Shown: positions 44,837-55,744 of the stretch, in pieces
Layout: every line of letters begins with the position of its first letter
Numbering within the stretch: position 1 is the first letter of the stretch
Source: Riptortus pedestris
Lineage: Eukaryota; Arthropoda; Insecta; Hemiptera; Alydidae
Direction: 5' to 3'
Length of the DNA stretch: 64,000 nucleotides
Assembly (NCBI GenBank): GCA_019009955.1
Contig: CM032229.1
Span: 147,282,001-147,346,000, forward strand
Notes under the pieces: model-generated
The model's database searches: none
What the model saw: the letters and a program-made list of their open reading frames with translations, nothing else
What the model was told of the DNA's origin: nothing
Program-made: the position numbers and the translations under genes

Positions 44837-47763
44837 TTTTTTCATCTAAGATAGTGGTACTTATTAGGTTTAGAAGATGTGATCAGATATTAACAATTCT
44901 CTTGGCTGTACAGAAGCAAATGCCATGAAGTAAAATCTCTATGTTAGGTATACATAGAAATGGTAGAGTATTTACCATTTTTTTATAAGCCAGTTCCATT
45001 AGTTCATTCATATAAGCCAATAATTACGAAAGTGCTTAATATAATACTTTTATAAGTGCAATTAGTTGATAATTCATTATTATTATTTTTCTATGATAAG
45101 CTTATTTAGGATTTGTACATCCTTTGTCTGTTTAAATGCTTGAATGCATCAATGTCGCTATAAGTTTATGTATGGTGCAGTATTTGAAAAATGCATTTCT
45201 TGTACCAAATTGTATTAGTAAGTGTTTTCAGGAATTGCAAACCTATTTCCACTAGCTGTCACAGAGTTAATTACCAAGCATTTAATTTTGTTCCACAGCA
45301 TTTAAAAATAATGGTAGGCGAAATGCTGTTATCCATAGTTGAATATTATCCACAGTTCTGCCACCCCAATATATAAGTATGCTCATGATTAAATATTAAA
45401 ATTCCAATACAAATTTATCGCACTGCAATTTATTTTAATAGCGTAAGGGCTGAAACATTTATCCACTTAAGTTTATAAATCGTTTGTGTTTTATGTATTG
45501 TCCTTGTGTGAAGCGCTATAATCACTTTTGTTAAGTATTTAAATAAATAAAGAGTACATTTTTGCTATTCAGGTTGACTTTTTTAATGATTGTTATGCCA
45601 ATAAGCTAAATAAAACAGTATTTGTATGACGGAAATACATCTTATCTTTTAACTCTTAATATTATGTAATAGTTTATTATTTTTTCAGGAGGTTTTTTTT
45701 TCATTAAAAGTTACTCCCCTTTACATAAGAGCCTTCCTTTATGAAGCCAGATAGTGGTGGGAACTTGTGGGTTCCTAAATTATATTTTGCAGAAAATGAT
45801 CTAGTAATTTTCCCCGACTTAAAAAAAATCAACAAGATTCTTAACGTTCTTCAATGTTTTTGTTAACCAACTTCAGAATCACACTCCATGGTACTCCTTT
45901 ATATTTTTATTTTCTTATTTTAATTGGAACGGGTGTGTGAAGATAAAAAATGGCTAATTAAACTCTTTCTGTTTATGAAATGTGTTTTAGAATGTTATTT
46001 GCCTTCAACGTCATGAGAAAGGAATTATCTTTTTACTCCTCTGGCATGTTTTTGTTTCATTAACGTAATGTTAATACCAATTTTTTTCTTGAATAGATAT
46101 GCCTTGCCTTCCTTGTTTATTTATAATTTTCGCCTGTTCTCAAAAATTGTCATGGTTGTTGTTCAAACTGATTCAACTTAGTTCTATTTGAACTTATATT
46201 TTCTGGAGTACATTGCATCTTTGTGCATTCAGAGTATGTTACTCTTCATTTTTTACTGGCATTATCTGAGTGTTTCTCAGAAACTGATCCTCTTACCATA
46301 TTTTGTTCGGGAGTTTGTCTTTGTATATCTCGAAATTGGTTAATAAAACTTAAAAATAATGGATACTTAGGTCGCCCAGCAAAGTAAGATATAATATAAT
46401 TAGATATTTTATGACTATAAAATGATATCTGTTCATCATAACTCGGTTCTGCTGGATAGAAAAAATAATAATGATCGAGAAAAAATGTCCTTATCTACCA
46501 ATCACTCACTCCTAAATCATACATTTTGAAGCCATCTAGGACCGGCATGGTGCTGGCATCTAGTGACGATTTCCTGAACTGTCTCCTATCTTCTAGTCTC
46601 TGTCGTCTAGATCTTTGTAAACCCACCGTAAAGTCCATTCGGAAGTCCCTTTAGAACTAAAAGTACATTCATTTCCAAATTAAATACGTTGATTGAACAT
46701 TTAACACAATCGTCTATGTAAAACATGTACATTGAGCTCCATGTAACAGAATTATTGACTGAAATACCATGTAAATAAAATGCTTCTTCCTGAGAAATCC
46801 CTCCCCCCTTTCTTGTCTTTCAATCTATCGTGATGGTTGTGCATACCTATGTATCTTGTATTATTTAAATGATGAAATCAGCAGTATTTTTCTTTTAGAT
46901 ATTACTAAGTACTTCTTTCAAGTGTTTAATTCCGTGGTGCCTCTTCTTAACAGACGTTAATTAAGAGCCATTTCATAGTGACTGGGATTTGATTATAATC
47001 CAAATATTCATTATTCTTGCCATTTCATAATACAGCTGGGTCCTTCTCAAAATCGAGTCTATAGGGCAGAAGACGAGTGGTATGTTTGTTTGTGTAGCAA
47101 TCCTTCGGAAAGACTTTCATCCATAATCATCCCATGTTTCCTAAGCTTTCCTTTGTATTGTTGATCGAGGTCGGATTATGCAATTTCGGATCGCTGCTCG
47201 GTTTTAATGGATTGTTTTTATACCACAAACACTCCAGTTAAGTATAAGATAGGATGTACCATATATACGCTATATATTTTTTGAAATTACATATATGCGC
47301 CATAATTCAATTTTTTTAAATACTAGAGCAATTTTTGGAGGTTTGGATTTGAAGAGACTCGTGGTTTCATCGCTTTTGGGATTTAATTTGATATTTATAC
47401 TCTCAGTGCAGAGCTAATGTGTTCCGAAACTGGTCGTTTTAATTTTCGAATGGGAAAAGAAGCCCTTTCAAGTTAAACTCTATTATGAGAAATTATTTTT
47501 ATTTTTTCTCCCAACATTTCGATCCTGTATCTTTTTGACTCTTACAACGTCTTCACAGCTGAATTATTGTTACAGTCATTTTGGAATAACAGCTTTTAGG
47601 AACTTACGTTAGGTTAATGTCCAGGGCATTTAGATATTATTTATCATCATTTCTAAAGGATGTTTTGCTTTTCTTTAACAATCTTTGATTGGGATGTTCT
47701 TATTCCTCAGTTACCATATGGTATTTAATCTCAGTTGTTTTATGATAGGTTCAGACTTAATTA
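44837..47763. other. Unique AT-rich region, no recognised gene
   Basis: One 61-codon frame (45191-45376) is not recognised. The sequence is AT-rich throughout with slightly more balanced stretches near 46540-46660 and 47090-47200. No repeat match within the window was noticed. Confidence 0.4.
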
Positions 47764-47960
47764 TTATTATTTATTAACGTCCACTTTTTGCAACTTAGGC
47801 CCTTTTCTAGCCAGGGTGGGATTTTAGGATGTTATTTAATGAATTTCGTCACTAAATAATTTCCTTTGCCCAGGCGGGAATCGAACTCGCCACTCTAGGT
47901 TTACCATGTGAGATAAAGCTCAACGCTTTAACTCGCATGGCTAACCTGAGCCCCTCAGAC
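47764..47960 (-). mobile_element. SINE family A, reference copy
   Basis: The minus strand reads GGGGCTCAGGTTAGCCATGC, GAGTTAAAGCGTTGAGC (A-box region), AGAGTGGCGAGTTCGATTCC (B box), CGCCTGGGCAAAGGAAATTA, TTTAGTGACGAAATTCATTA, CCCACCCTGGCTAGAAAAGG, AGTGGACGTTAATAAATAA and a TAA-rich tail. The head with two polymerase III-like boxes, a non-tRNA body and a short A/T repeat tail define a tRNA-derived SINE. I do not know its published name. Confidence 0.8.
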
Positions 47961-48642
47961 TTAATTAAACAACTTCATTAATTCTTAAATGGTGGTTTTC
48001 TCAATAATCATCAATCTTGAACAAACATTTTGAAGATTGAAGTTGATAACATTAAATGGAAAGATTTTATACCATGATGGAGAGAAACTCGGTTGAAGAG
48101 AGAAGAGTAGTGGTTTGTGTGCCAAACCTCCACTCTCCTAGAAGATGACTCTTGTGGACTGTTTGTTGGGAGGGATAGGAGTGCAAACAAGTAGCTTCGA
48201 CATGTAAATCCACTTAAGGCAGGAGGGAGTAACGTATGCAACTTGACTCGTCTTCATTTTGCTTAATTTTCTATCTTACTAAAACTCTGTTAAGGTATCA
48301 TCATCTATCTTCTTGTCCCTTGTACGAAGTAAATGAAATATTGTAATCGCGAACATTTTCAGTTTTCAGACAAAAACGGATTTGTCCGTCTTGAGCTTTC
48401 CTTAGCCCTTTTCCCGAGCCTCCGAGAGTGATTATAATTAATATAATGTGAACTCAAGTACCCCGGCGGAATCTGGTAGTTGATGAGAGTTTTGTATATG
48501 CGAAACGTAGAAGCGTAGATAAGAAGAATAGCGTGAATGATGAAGCATGGGGCCCCATGAATTTATGGCTAGCAGGCAGGCATGGCTATATAAGTCCAGA
48601 ATCAGCAGTTACTCATTCATCACAACTACCATTATGCTACAG
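47961..48642. other. Unique spacer with a GC-elevated block
   Basis: The block 48090-48240 is more balanced (CTAGAAGATGACTCTTGTGG, TTGTTGGGAGGGATAGGAGT). The 76-codon minus frame here is not recognised. The target-site copy of the hAT element lies at 48635-48642. Confidence 0.35.
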
Positions 48643-49219
48643 GAGGTTTTTTTTCAACCTGTGGGTCGTGACGGGTCAAGACGACTCAATAAAAAAATTT
48701 ATGAATTTTAAAAGGTAGGTATATTAAGTTAACAAAATGATACTCGTTATGTTATTTATATGAACACATTAACAAAACTAAAATCTTCTAGTACTCGTTC
48801 ATTTTAATGTGAAGGTTGCGCTTGACTTTGTTTAATCAATCTCTCTAGATCTGTTTTCGCAGCTTTAAGTATTAAATCGTTTTCCAAATTTAAGCGATGT
48901 CTTTATTCCCTTTTTATTTGGGCCATTGATGAAAATGCCTACCCGCACAAGTACGAGGTAGAAAATAGAATCAAACGCTTCAAAGCCTCGGTTGTGAATT
49001 CCGGGTATTTGGTATCCAAAAGGTATCCAAGTTTTCACACTTAATTCCAACATCCCATCGGCAGATAGTTCCAGCAAATTCTTTTTGAGCTTAGTTGCTA
49101 AATTTGCCTCATTTATAGCTGCATTTAAAACGGATTTAAGATCCATCTTTCCCGTGGGTGGTCGCGAATTATTATTTGATACTTGAGGGCCGTGACATGA
49201 AGAAAGTTGAAAAACACTG
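48643..49219 (-). mobile_element. hAT deletion derivative (ZBED5-like group)
   Basis: The right end reads GTTGAAAAACACTG and the left CAGGAGGTTTTTTTTCAACC; inverted, both give CAG-x-G-T/G-TTTTT-CAAC, a hAT-style end. An imperfect 8-bp target copy is present: TGCTACAG at 48635-48642 and AGCTACAG at 49220-49227 (7 of 8). The left end continues CTGTGGGTCGTGACGGGTC, a phrase typical of hAT ends near ZBED5-like genes. Inside is a C-terminal hAT transposase remnant on the minus strand. The element is 577 bp, so most of the gene is deleted. Confidence 0.7.
48805..49146 (-). pseudogene. hAT transposase C-terminal remnant, frameshifted
   Basis: The minus-strand frame starting at 49146 reads LKKNLLELSADGMLELSVK. 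The family match then moves to a neighbouring frame: TKYPEFTTEALKRLILF and STSYLCG, a stop, then AFSSMAQIKRE, a stop, RHRLNLENDLILKAAK and TDLERLIKQSQAQ. This is the hAT C-terminal dimerisation region of ZBED5/FAM200-type transposases, whose core is L-L-P-F-S-T-(S/T)-Y-L-C-E-x-G-F-S, then K-x-R-N-R-L-x-x-E-x-D-L-R. At least one frameshift and two stops break it. The catalytic domain and BED zinc finger are absent. It lies within the element's inverted ends. Confidence 0.75.
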
Positions 49220-49227
49220 AGCTACAG

Positions 49228-49759
49228 CTTCAAGAGTCCAAAAATACCCTCACTAAGAACTGGTTAAATTTCGATCCATCTGTGCTGTCGTTGACTTGGA
49301 CGGTTATCTCATAATTAGGAATGTTTCCTGTCATTGTATCTTCTTCCAACCGTTATCTAGTCATTCTGCTCGTTTCATCAGAGTTTGAGAATGCCATGAA
49401 GGTGGGCTGTCACGATCAATCACTATACTTGTCTGGTTCTAGCAACTGAATTGCGGTTCCCTTGTATCGCATCCGTCAGTCGGGCTGCATTTCGTACAGG
49501 GATTACAGGTTTTCTTTCATAGTTCGCTAATATTAAAGCCACTTTCTCTATTATAATTTTCAGCCATTCATTTCCTATTGATTATTCACCAGCTATGCTC
49601 ATCACAAATTGTTTTATTTTTAAATATTTTATTCACTTATAAAATGTTTATTTATTTTACTTTTGTTATTTGTCGTTCTCTTTTTTTTGTTATTGTTGCT
49701 TGTAGTTATCTCTTATTTCTTTTATTTTTGTTATTTCTCTTTGTACAATTTTTTGACTT
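49228..49759. other. Unique spacer
   Basis: The stretch 49260-49510 is more balanced in composition but no frame or family is recognised. 49560-49750 is T-rich, giving a hydrophobic 61-codon frame that is not gene-like. Confidence 0.4.
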
Positions 49760-49784
49760 TTGAAAGGGCATCACCTTCAGAGGG

Positions 49785-50035
49785 GTCACCTTGAATGTGA
49801 TGTCCATAAATAAATCTATTATAATTATTAGTACGTTTTGAAATGTCAATATGTTCTCTGATAATCCGTAACTCTGGGTAAAATTTTAACTTTGTCAAAG
49901 TGTTTGGGGTAATTCGAATTATGAAATTTTTTCTACCATTGCTGATTTAGGTACATCTAATTTCTTAGGTACTCAGATAATTTTATGCATTTTGATCTGT
50001 CCAGTGTATCCGTTATACGTGCAGATGGGATGCAA
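49785..50035 (-). pseudogene. GIY-YIG endonuclease-domain remnant
   Basis: The minus strand encodes CTYNGYTGQIKMHKII near 50022-49975, a degraded form of the Y-x-G-x-T-x-R/K core following a cysteine. A stop follows, then VPKKLDVPKSAMVEKIS (family: K-S-A-V-A-E-H). A further frame carries LTKLKFYPELRIIREH and IDISKRTNNYNRFIYG, which matches the family's R-x-x-R-E-A-I-E-I-x-K-x-x-x-N-x-N-R-E-D-G end. Stops and at least one frameshift break it. It is the C-terminal partner of the RT fragment 360 bp upstream on the same strand. Confidence 0.7.
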
Positions 50036-50399
50036 AGTTCTTAACTACTGGTAATTTTTTATTCTTTCAAGGGTTTGATTAATTTTTCTGTCGGAAATAT
50101 GGATTGTCTACATTGTATTTTTTGGAAACTTTTACTATATTTTCCATTGTCACAGGGATAATGGCAAATTTTGTGTTAGCTCAAGTTATGTCAAATACAA
50201 GTTTTCTTAAGTGTGTTGGCTATTAATTCCTTATTGTACCGTTTATTATTGAACTTTAAATTCATTCAGGAATATTTGGAGTCTTCGTATTCTAAAAAGG
50301 CTTCTGGTGAATATCCTTATTACTTAGATTTTATGTTTGATGTGAATTAGAATATAAGTTCAAATTACTGTGCGTGGGTTTTACATTTCACTCTCAATT

Positions 50400-50765
50400 A
50401 TTAGAGTATATCTCTTAAGATTCCGTCTATCTCCGTTTTGAGATGTATATCCTGGCAAACTCTGTTAAGATGAAGGATGTCGGGAAACTTGCGAGACCCC
50501 ATGTGACCAGACCACAAATAACTATCTGCATATCTAAACCAATAGAATGGTTTGAGGTTGGCCGTCTCTAAGGGTTTACGTTTGAGTCGTTCATAATAAT
50601 TAGTCCTGTTTATTCCAAGTACTGTTATAATACTCTCGTGCATAGTTGAGTGACAGAACCGCTAATCTCATCTCGTCATTAGACAATTTTCCTTTCATTA
50701 ATTTCAAAGTGCCTTAATTGAGATTTTTATGAAGAGAACATTTTATATCAAAGCTGAGAAATATA
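50400..50765 (-). pseudogene. Penelope-like reverse transcriptase fragment
   Basis: Reading on the minus strand, LSFDIKCSLHKNLN near 50760 corresponds to the family's S-F-D-V-x-S-L-F-T-N-I-P block. A stop follows, then GTLKLMKGKLSNDEMRLAV. After a frame change the open frame 50643-50401 contains LKPFYWFRYADSYLW and HMGSRKFPDILHLNRVCQD. In Penelope elements the equivalent reads (K-P)-x-x-W-x-R-Y-V-D-D-T-F-V-I-W-x-H-G, then L-x-x-F-L-x-H-L-N. The catalytic YVDD is replaced by YADS here, so one of the two metal-binding aspartates is lost. The polymerase cannot be functional. Confidence 0.75.
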
Positions 50766-50770
50766 TGTTT

Positions 50771-52319
50771 TTTTAGAAAGAATCTTGTCTATAAATGGTA
50801 ATAGTAATATAGATGAATGAGTATTCTATATAATAATAATAGCTTTTAAAACGTTAGAGGTTAAGAGGCACGCGTTTACCTAAAATAAATCAGTACTAAT
50901 CAAAGGAAATCCGAAGAGGCGCACAGTGCATTGAGTATATGGGCAAAGCGGACAAAATTAATAACTCAAAAAGGAAGCCTCCAATCAAAAAAATGAATAG
51001 AACACAAATTGAAGAGAATGATTAGCTGAATCGAATAAGTCTACTAGCAATATGATCGGTTGATTACATTTACATGATTTTTTACCAATATCGGCGGCAA
51101 ATGCTAACTCAGCAGATGTCTTATTTTCTAAGAGCTCTTTTACCCTCCTCTTTTTTTGTTTTTAATGATGATTCTCCATGGCCTTCCCCGTGAAGTACTT
51201 GGTCCATGCTGCCTAAAAAAACTATGTCTTGGTCTCAGCAAGTATAATTTTTGAACCTCTTGTTGAAGCCAAGAAGCATTTCACAAATAAAATTTTTTGC
51301 GATCCCTTCGGGATTCTTTTAGTTTATTTTGAAAATTAAGACAAAAAACCTTTTAAACTCGTCACTCGGGTCTTCAACATTCATTAATGAACATAGTTCT
51401 TCCATGACCTTAGTTATACGGTCAGCTTTTTTGTGCTTAAAACATATTTCTGCCAGCTGGGCCTGAGCTATGATGACTCGATCTATTGAAAAAAATAATA
51501 CTACAACTAAAGGGGCACTCAGAAGCACATAAACTATAATGAAAATAAAAGTGCACACTCAATGCTTCAAGAATATGCAAAAAGTACGAAATGATATTTA
51601 ATGATTTTTTTAAAAACGTATTTAAAGTTTTAATGTTAACAAAATTCAGTTAAATTAAAGGCAGGTGTGCCAAATTATCTAACGATTTAATTTTCGCAAT
51701 TGCAATATGGTATTTTTATATACATACCTGGGCCTGTGAATTCCATGCTTAGAGGTGTAATTTTAAGAAAAAGTTAGGTACTTCCAATAAGAAACATAAA
51801 TTGATACTAACAAGGTGTTTATTGCAAAAGGAATAATAGCTGCACTTCGCCCCTTTTATTGACTTTAAAAAAAAAGTAAACAATGATATAATCCTATCAG
51901 ATTGTGTTCGAAGGTTTATTAATAGATTTTAAATAATAATATTCCTGTTAGAAAATAGTACAATTTTTGATTTTTGTCCAATGGTCGATGCACACTGTGA
52001 GGCGTTAAGAAATTCACATCTGAATCTTGGATCCGAATCGTGGCTTCTTACACCCTGTCCCGGAATTAGTTTGGCAAGTATTGTTCATTAGATACATCAA
52101 CTGATCCTCATTATTGGTCGTAGGATCTAACAGAATGACTTCCGGAACGCTAGTCGAAAATACCATGGCATTGACTATAATTGATCACATCGATGAGTCA
52201 TCAATATTTATACTTAAGCCGCTTATAAATTTTGATTCGGAAGTTTCGTTTTTTTAATGATCTGTATTCAATTAATGTCCATTTTTGAGCTGCTGGATGG
52301 TGAAGGAATTATTATCTCG
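50771..52319. other. Unique AT-rich region holding one exon-like segment
   Basis: Apart from the candidate exon at 51350-51482 and a short C/G-containing block near 51130-51310, the sequence is AT-rich and unmatched within the window. A CCATGG-containing stretch at 52140-52180 is not otherwise notable. Confidence 0.35.
51350..51482 (-). CDS. Possible internal exon of an unknown gene (minus)
   Basis: On the minus strand a pyrimidine-rich run ends TTTTTTTCAATAG at 51483. An open 133-bp segment follows to 51350, where AG|GTTTTTTG could be a donor. The encoded peptide includes AQAQLAEICFKHKKADRI and TKVMEELCSLMNVEDP, a balanced soluble-protein composition rich in charged residues, unlike the hydrophobic or low-complexity chance frames around it. 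The acceptor looks good and the donor weak. I do not recognise the family. No companion exon was found nearby. It could be a host exon within a large intron system, or a transposon fragment. Confidence 0.22.
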
Positions 52320-52390
52320 GGTAAGAAAAAACGCCTCGTTCCTTCACTATTCTTAGAGAATAGTGAAGGAACGAGGCGTTTTTTCTTACC
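52320..52390. repeat. Perfect palindrome: 34-bp stem, 3-base loop
   Basis: The left arm (52320-52353) begins GGTAAGAAAAAACGCC and ends TCACTATTCT. The loop is TAG (52354-52356). The right arm (52357-52390) is an exact reverse complement of the left. Outside, CTCGG/CTGAG adds four more paired bases after one mismatch. Such identity implies a recent origin or maintained pairing. A transcript from either strand would fold into a rod hairpin. Confidence 0.97.
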
Positions 52391-53096
52391 TGAGTCAATT
52401 AATGTCTTTCAGAATACGTTATTTAGGTATTACTACTCAGGGTAGTGTCCATTTAATTGAGCAATGCCCGTAAACATAAATTTAAGTGTATTTCGATTAC
52501 ATTCTTTGCGGTAACTTCATATATAAGTATCTATGATCATGTATGGTGGTTTTCTATATGGTAATGTTATACTAACTGCAATTTTCTCTGAAGGAGTTGG
52601 GCCTCCCCTTTGCCTTATAACTCGTTCTTTATCAGATAGAAGCTTGACTGAAATAGGGACGATCTTTTGTGAGGGGAACTGTGGTCTTTTCAGGCACAAC
52701 GACTCCATAAATCGTTGTGGTTTCTGCCCAATCGCTGTTCTCTCCCGGCCAGACGCTTTCAATCACATCTCAAAAGATCTCATTCTTTTTACATACTCCT
52801 TATTATACTGCCTGGTAGATCGCCGATAACGATGTCCGTTACCAGTGTCCTCGAATACCTGCTAAATAGCACGTTTAATCCAATATAGCGAAATATTAAC
52901 TCTAGCAGAGCCATGACTTATAATAAATACCCTTAAGAATAAAATTAGCTCCTGACTAGAAAAAACAAAACTGCAATAACCAATTATCAGTTTTCAAAGC
53001 AATATTCTTAGCCCCAGGCCAGAAAAGGTAGCATATAGATAACCAGTTTCAATTAGCCATAACTTTACAGAGGAGATCAATTTTAAAATAATATAT
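52391..53096. other. Unique region with overlapping protein-like frames
   Basis: Frames of 98 codons (52533-52829, plus) and 81 codons (52517-52762, minus) overlap. The minus frame (with RQRGGPTPSEKIAVS) has a soluble-protein composition, but neither is recognised and neither has clear start context or splice sites. It ends at the ATAT flanking the inverted-LTR element. Confidence 0.3.
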
Positions 53097-53707
53097 TGTT
53101 ACGTTTATTACAAAAATAATAAACGTTTTTTTTTGAAGTTCTTTTGGATTGCAAAATTAAACACACAGCTTTATCACTGCACAATTTATTTGATTATTCA
53201 CTACACACTTGGTAAATAATTCATAACTATTACTCACAGTATGCACTGATACCTTCACTTCTTATTGCAGAGTACAATAACTCACGATCACTGAAGTTCA
53301 CAAAAACACGGCACTGCACTGATCATCACAAAGAACACGGAACTACACTGTTCTTTACGTAAACACGTCACTACACTGTTCTTTACATAAACACGTCACT
53401 AAACTGTTCTTCCCATAATCACGCACTGAAACTGAAATGCACTGCTCACTAAAGTTGCACTGAACCCACTGTTATTCACTTGGTGAGAATTGAGAAAAAC
53501 TAAACTCTCGGGCGAGCTGGGCCGCTTTTTTAGACGGGTGGCGAGATCTAAGACGTGGAGCCGAGAAAGGGATAGATTCCAAAAAATCCGGGCGTCATCG
53601 AGACACTTCCGATGCCAAGGGTCCTTCCATCGGTCGGCTTCATTCATCTGCTTCGTACATAAGTGATTAACTCTGTGCAATGTTTCATGTACTCAGTTTT
53701 CGCAACA
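53097..53707 (-). repeat. Left LTR-like arm (minus orientation)
   Basis: It is bounded by TGTTACG at 53097 and CGCAACA at 53707, that is TG...CA ends. ATAT lies on both sides (53093-53096, 53708-53711). It contains three to four tandem ~34-bp units around 53330-53430 (ACACTGTTCTTTACGTAAAC type) and a 93-codon minus frame (53399-53680) also present in the right arm. Confidence 0.65.
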
Positions 53708-54751
53708 ATATGTATATTGTCTTTTTTGTATGTCTGAGAAATTTACCAGTCCATGTTAATAGATAATTTGAGTTTGTATAGTATATAATAGGCCTTCTTT
53801 CTCCTAGAGATACTTTGTCAACAAAGAAATTTGGAAGAATTACTCGACATAACAGCAAGTTTTCCGAGTGCCTTTTGAGTGTTACTCATTGAGTGCAATC
53901 TAAAACCTTAAATGTTTCTCCAATCTCCCCCTTACTTGCTAGGGGTCACAATTGCATCTTCACATGTATCATTTTCCTCGAACTGCTTTTCAGATCTCAG
54001 AAGTAAGAAAATCAGACAACCTCAGCTATCATGGGCAATGACAGCTTTATTTCGTTACAACTCCAATGATGAGTCTAAATTAGTTCAATTTGACACTGTT
54101 GCTTTCCAACAAATACATCTCAATCGTTTTTAATGTTGTCATACGAGTATTTATCTACTTTATAGAACACACAAAATATTTGAGTCTCTTTAATTCACTT
54201 TTACTTGAGTTCCGTTATTCCAAATACCTAACTTTTGTAATGCGTTGGGGTTAATGGACTTGAGGTAAGGTAGTTGTAACTACTAATGAAATGTCTGATA
54301 GCTGGTTTGAGGTGCAGGAAATTTATAACTATGTTATTGGAAAGGGCGGCAAGGCTGTCAACCTTCGATATTAGCCATATTAACTTGTTAGGCCCTTAAC
54401 ATTCCTGGCATGACCTGTAACACCCAGCACCTGCCACTATTCGGCAAATGGTCCTCTCCACCTCCTCACATACTAAATGAGCATTTATAAAACAACATAT
54501 AAATTATTATATATTTTAGTACTGCCTCTGAAATCCTTGCTTATGTTTTAGAATATTTGCCCTCGTTTAATATATCCTAATGATATTATTTTTATTTTTT
54601 ATTTATATATATGGTGCTTCGCAGCTTTGGGGATATTGCTCAATAAATACAAGTTAGAATAATATTAACAAAATTAACCTAAACGAAAAATATAAATGGA
54701 AAACAAACAAAGAACGCTGAGAAGACAACAAGAACTGGGAATTACACAAAA

Positions 54752-55210
54752 GAAAAAAAAAACTAATGTAAGATGGAAAAATTAAAACCCCAATAAATAT
54801 AACTCACTGGGGAGCAGAGGAAAATTCTAATTTATAACATTTGAATAACTAAAAATAATAGCAATAAATGCTCTTGGTTTCGGTACAGTGTTTTATGTAA
54901 AGAACAGTGGAGTGCCGTGGTTATGAATAAAACAAAAGGAAAAAAAACTAATGTAAGATGGAAAAATTTAAACCCCAATAAATACAACTCACTGGGGAGT
55001 ACAGTAAAATTCTAATTTATAACATTTAAATAACTAAAATGCTATAAAGCAAAAAAAACTTGGTATTTTATGTAAAGAACAGTGGAGTGCCGTAAAATAA
55101 AACATAAGAAAAAAAAATAATGTAAGATGGAAAAATTTATGTAAAAATTTGCCGTGGAGTACAAAAGGAAAAAAAACTAAGTAACATTTAAATAACTAAA
55201 AATAATAGCA
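54752..55210. repeat. Decayed ~180-bp tandem repeats in the element centre
   Basis: Three units begin near 54752, 54935 and 55108. Each has AATGTAAGATGGAAAAAT; the first two continue CCCCAATAAATA and CTCACTGGGGAG, then ATTCTAATTTATAACATTT. Between units lies ATGTAAAGAACAGTGGAGTG (about 54895 and 55073), the same motif as the ~34-bp repeat of the LTR-like arms. Part of the centre may thus derive from LTR sequence. Confidence 0.75.
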
Positions 55211-55299
55211 GTAAAGTAGTAAAATTTATACAGATAAGATAATATATTATACAGATAAAAAATATTTATATTTATTTTATCTTGCATACTCACTTGCGC

Positions 55300-55341
55300 T
55301 CGCACACACACACACGCACGCGCTCGCGTACGCTCATATAC

Positions 55342-55382
<41 letters not shown>
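55300..55382. repeat. (CA)n-rich microsatellite
   Basis: CACACA and CACGCACGCGCTCG stretches lead into a perfect CA tract of about 38 bp (55344-55382), inside the central region of the inverted-LTR element. Confidence 0.95.
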
Positions 55383-55383
<1 letters not shown>

Positions 55384-55744
55384 TACGAAAATTTAAAATT
55401 TTTTTTAACATTTATACATGTTTAAATAAACATTTTGGCGTATTAACTAAATGTTTAGGTTATGTCTTTTAGATGTTGTAATGTTTATTGGGTATGTATG
55501 GGTTACCATCAATAAGTAGGGGGGAAATTGGAGAAACATTTAAGGTTTTAGATTGCACTCAATGAGTAACACTCTAAAGGCACTCGGAGAACTTGCTGTT
55601 ATGTCGAGTAATTCTTCCAAAATTTCTTTGTTGACAGAGTATCTCTAGAAGAAAGAAGGCCTATTATATACTATACTAACTCAAATTATCTATTAACATG
55701 GACTGGTAAATTTCTCAGACATACAAAAAAGACAATATACATAT

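Larger units (their letters stand above)
49760..50770 (-). mobile_element. Penelope-like retroelement remnant (RT plus GIY-YIG)
   Basis: Two protein blocks lie on the minus strand in the order expected for Penelope-like elements: a reverse-transcriptase part (about 50765-50400), then a C-terminal GIY-YIG-type endonuclease part (about 50035-49785). Both carry stops and frame changes. No terminal repeats or target duplication could be identified. No other copy exists in the window. The order RT then GIY-YIG is diagnostic of Penelope-like elements and separates it from LINE and LTR elements. Confidence 0.75.
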
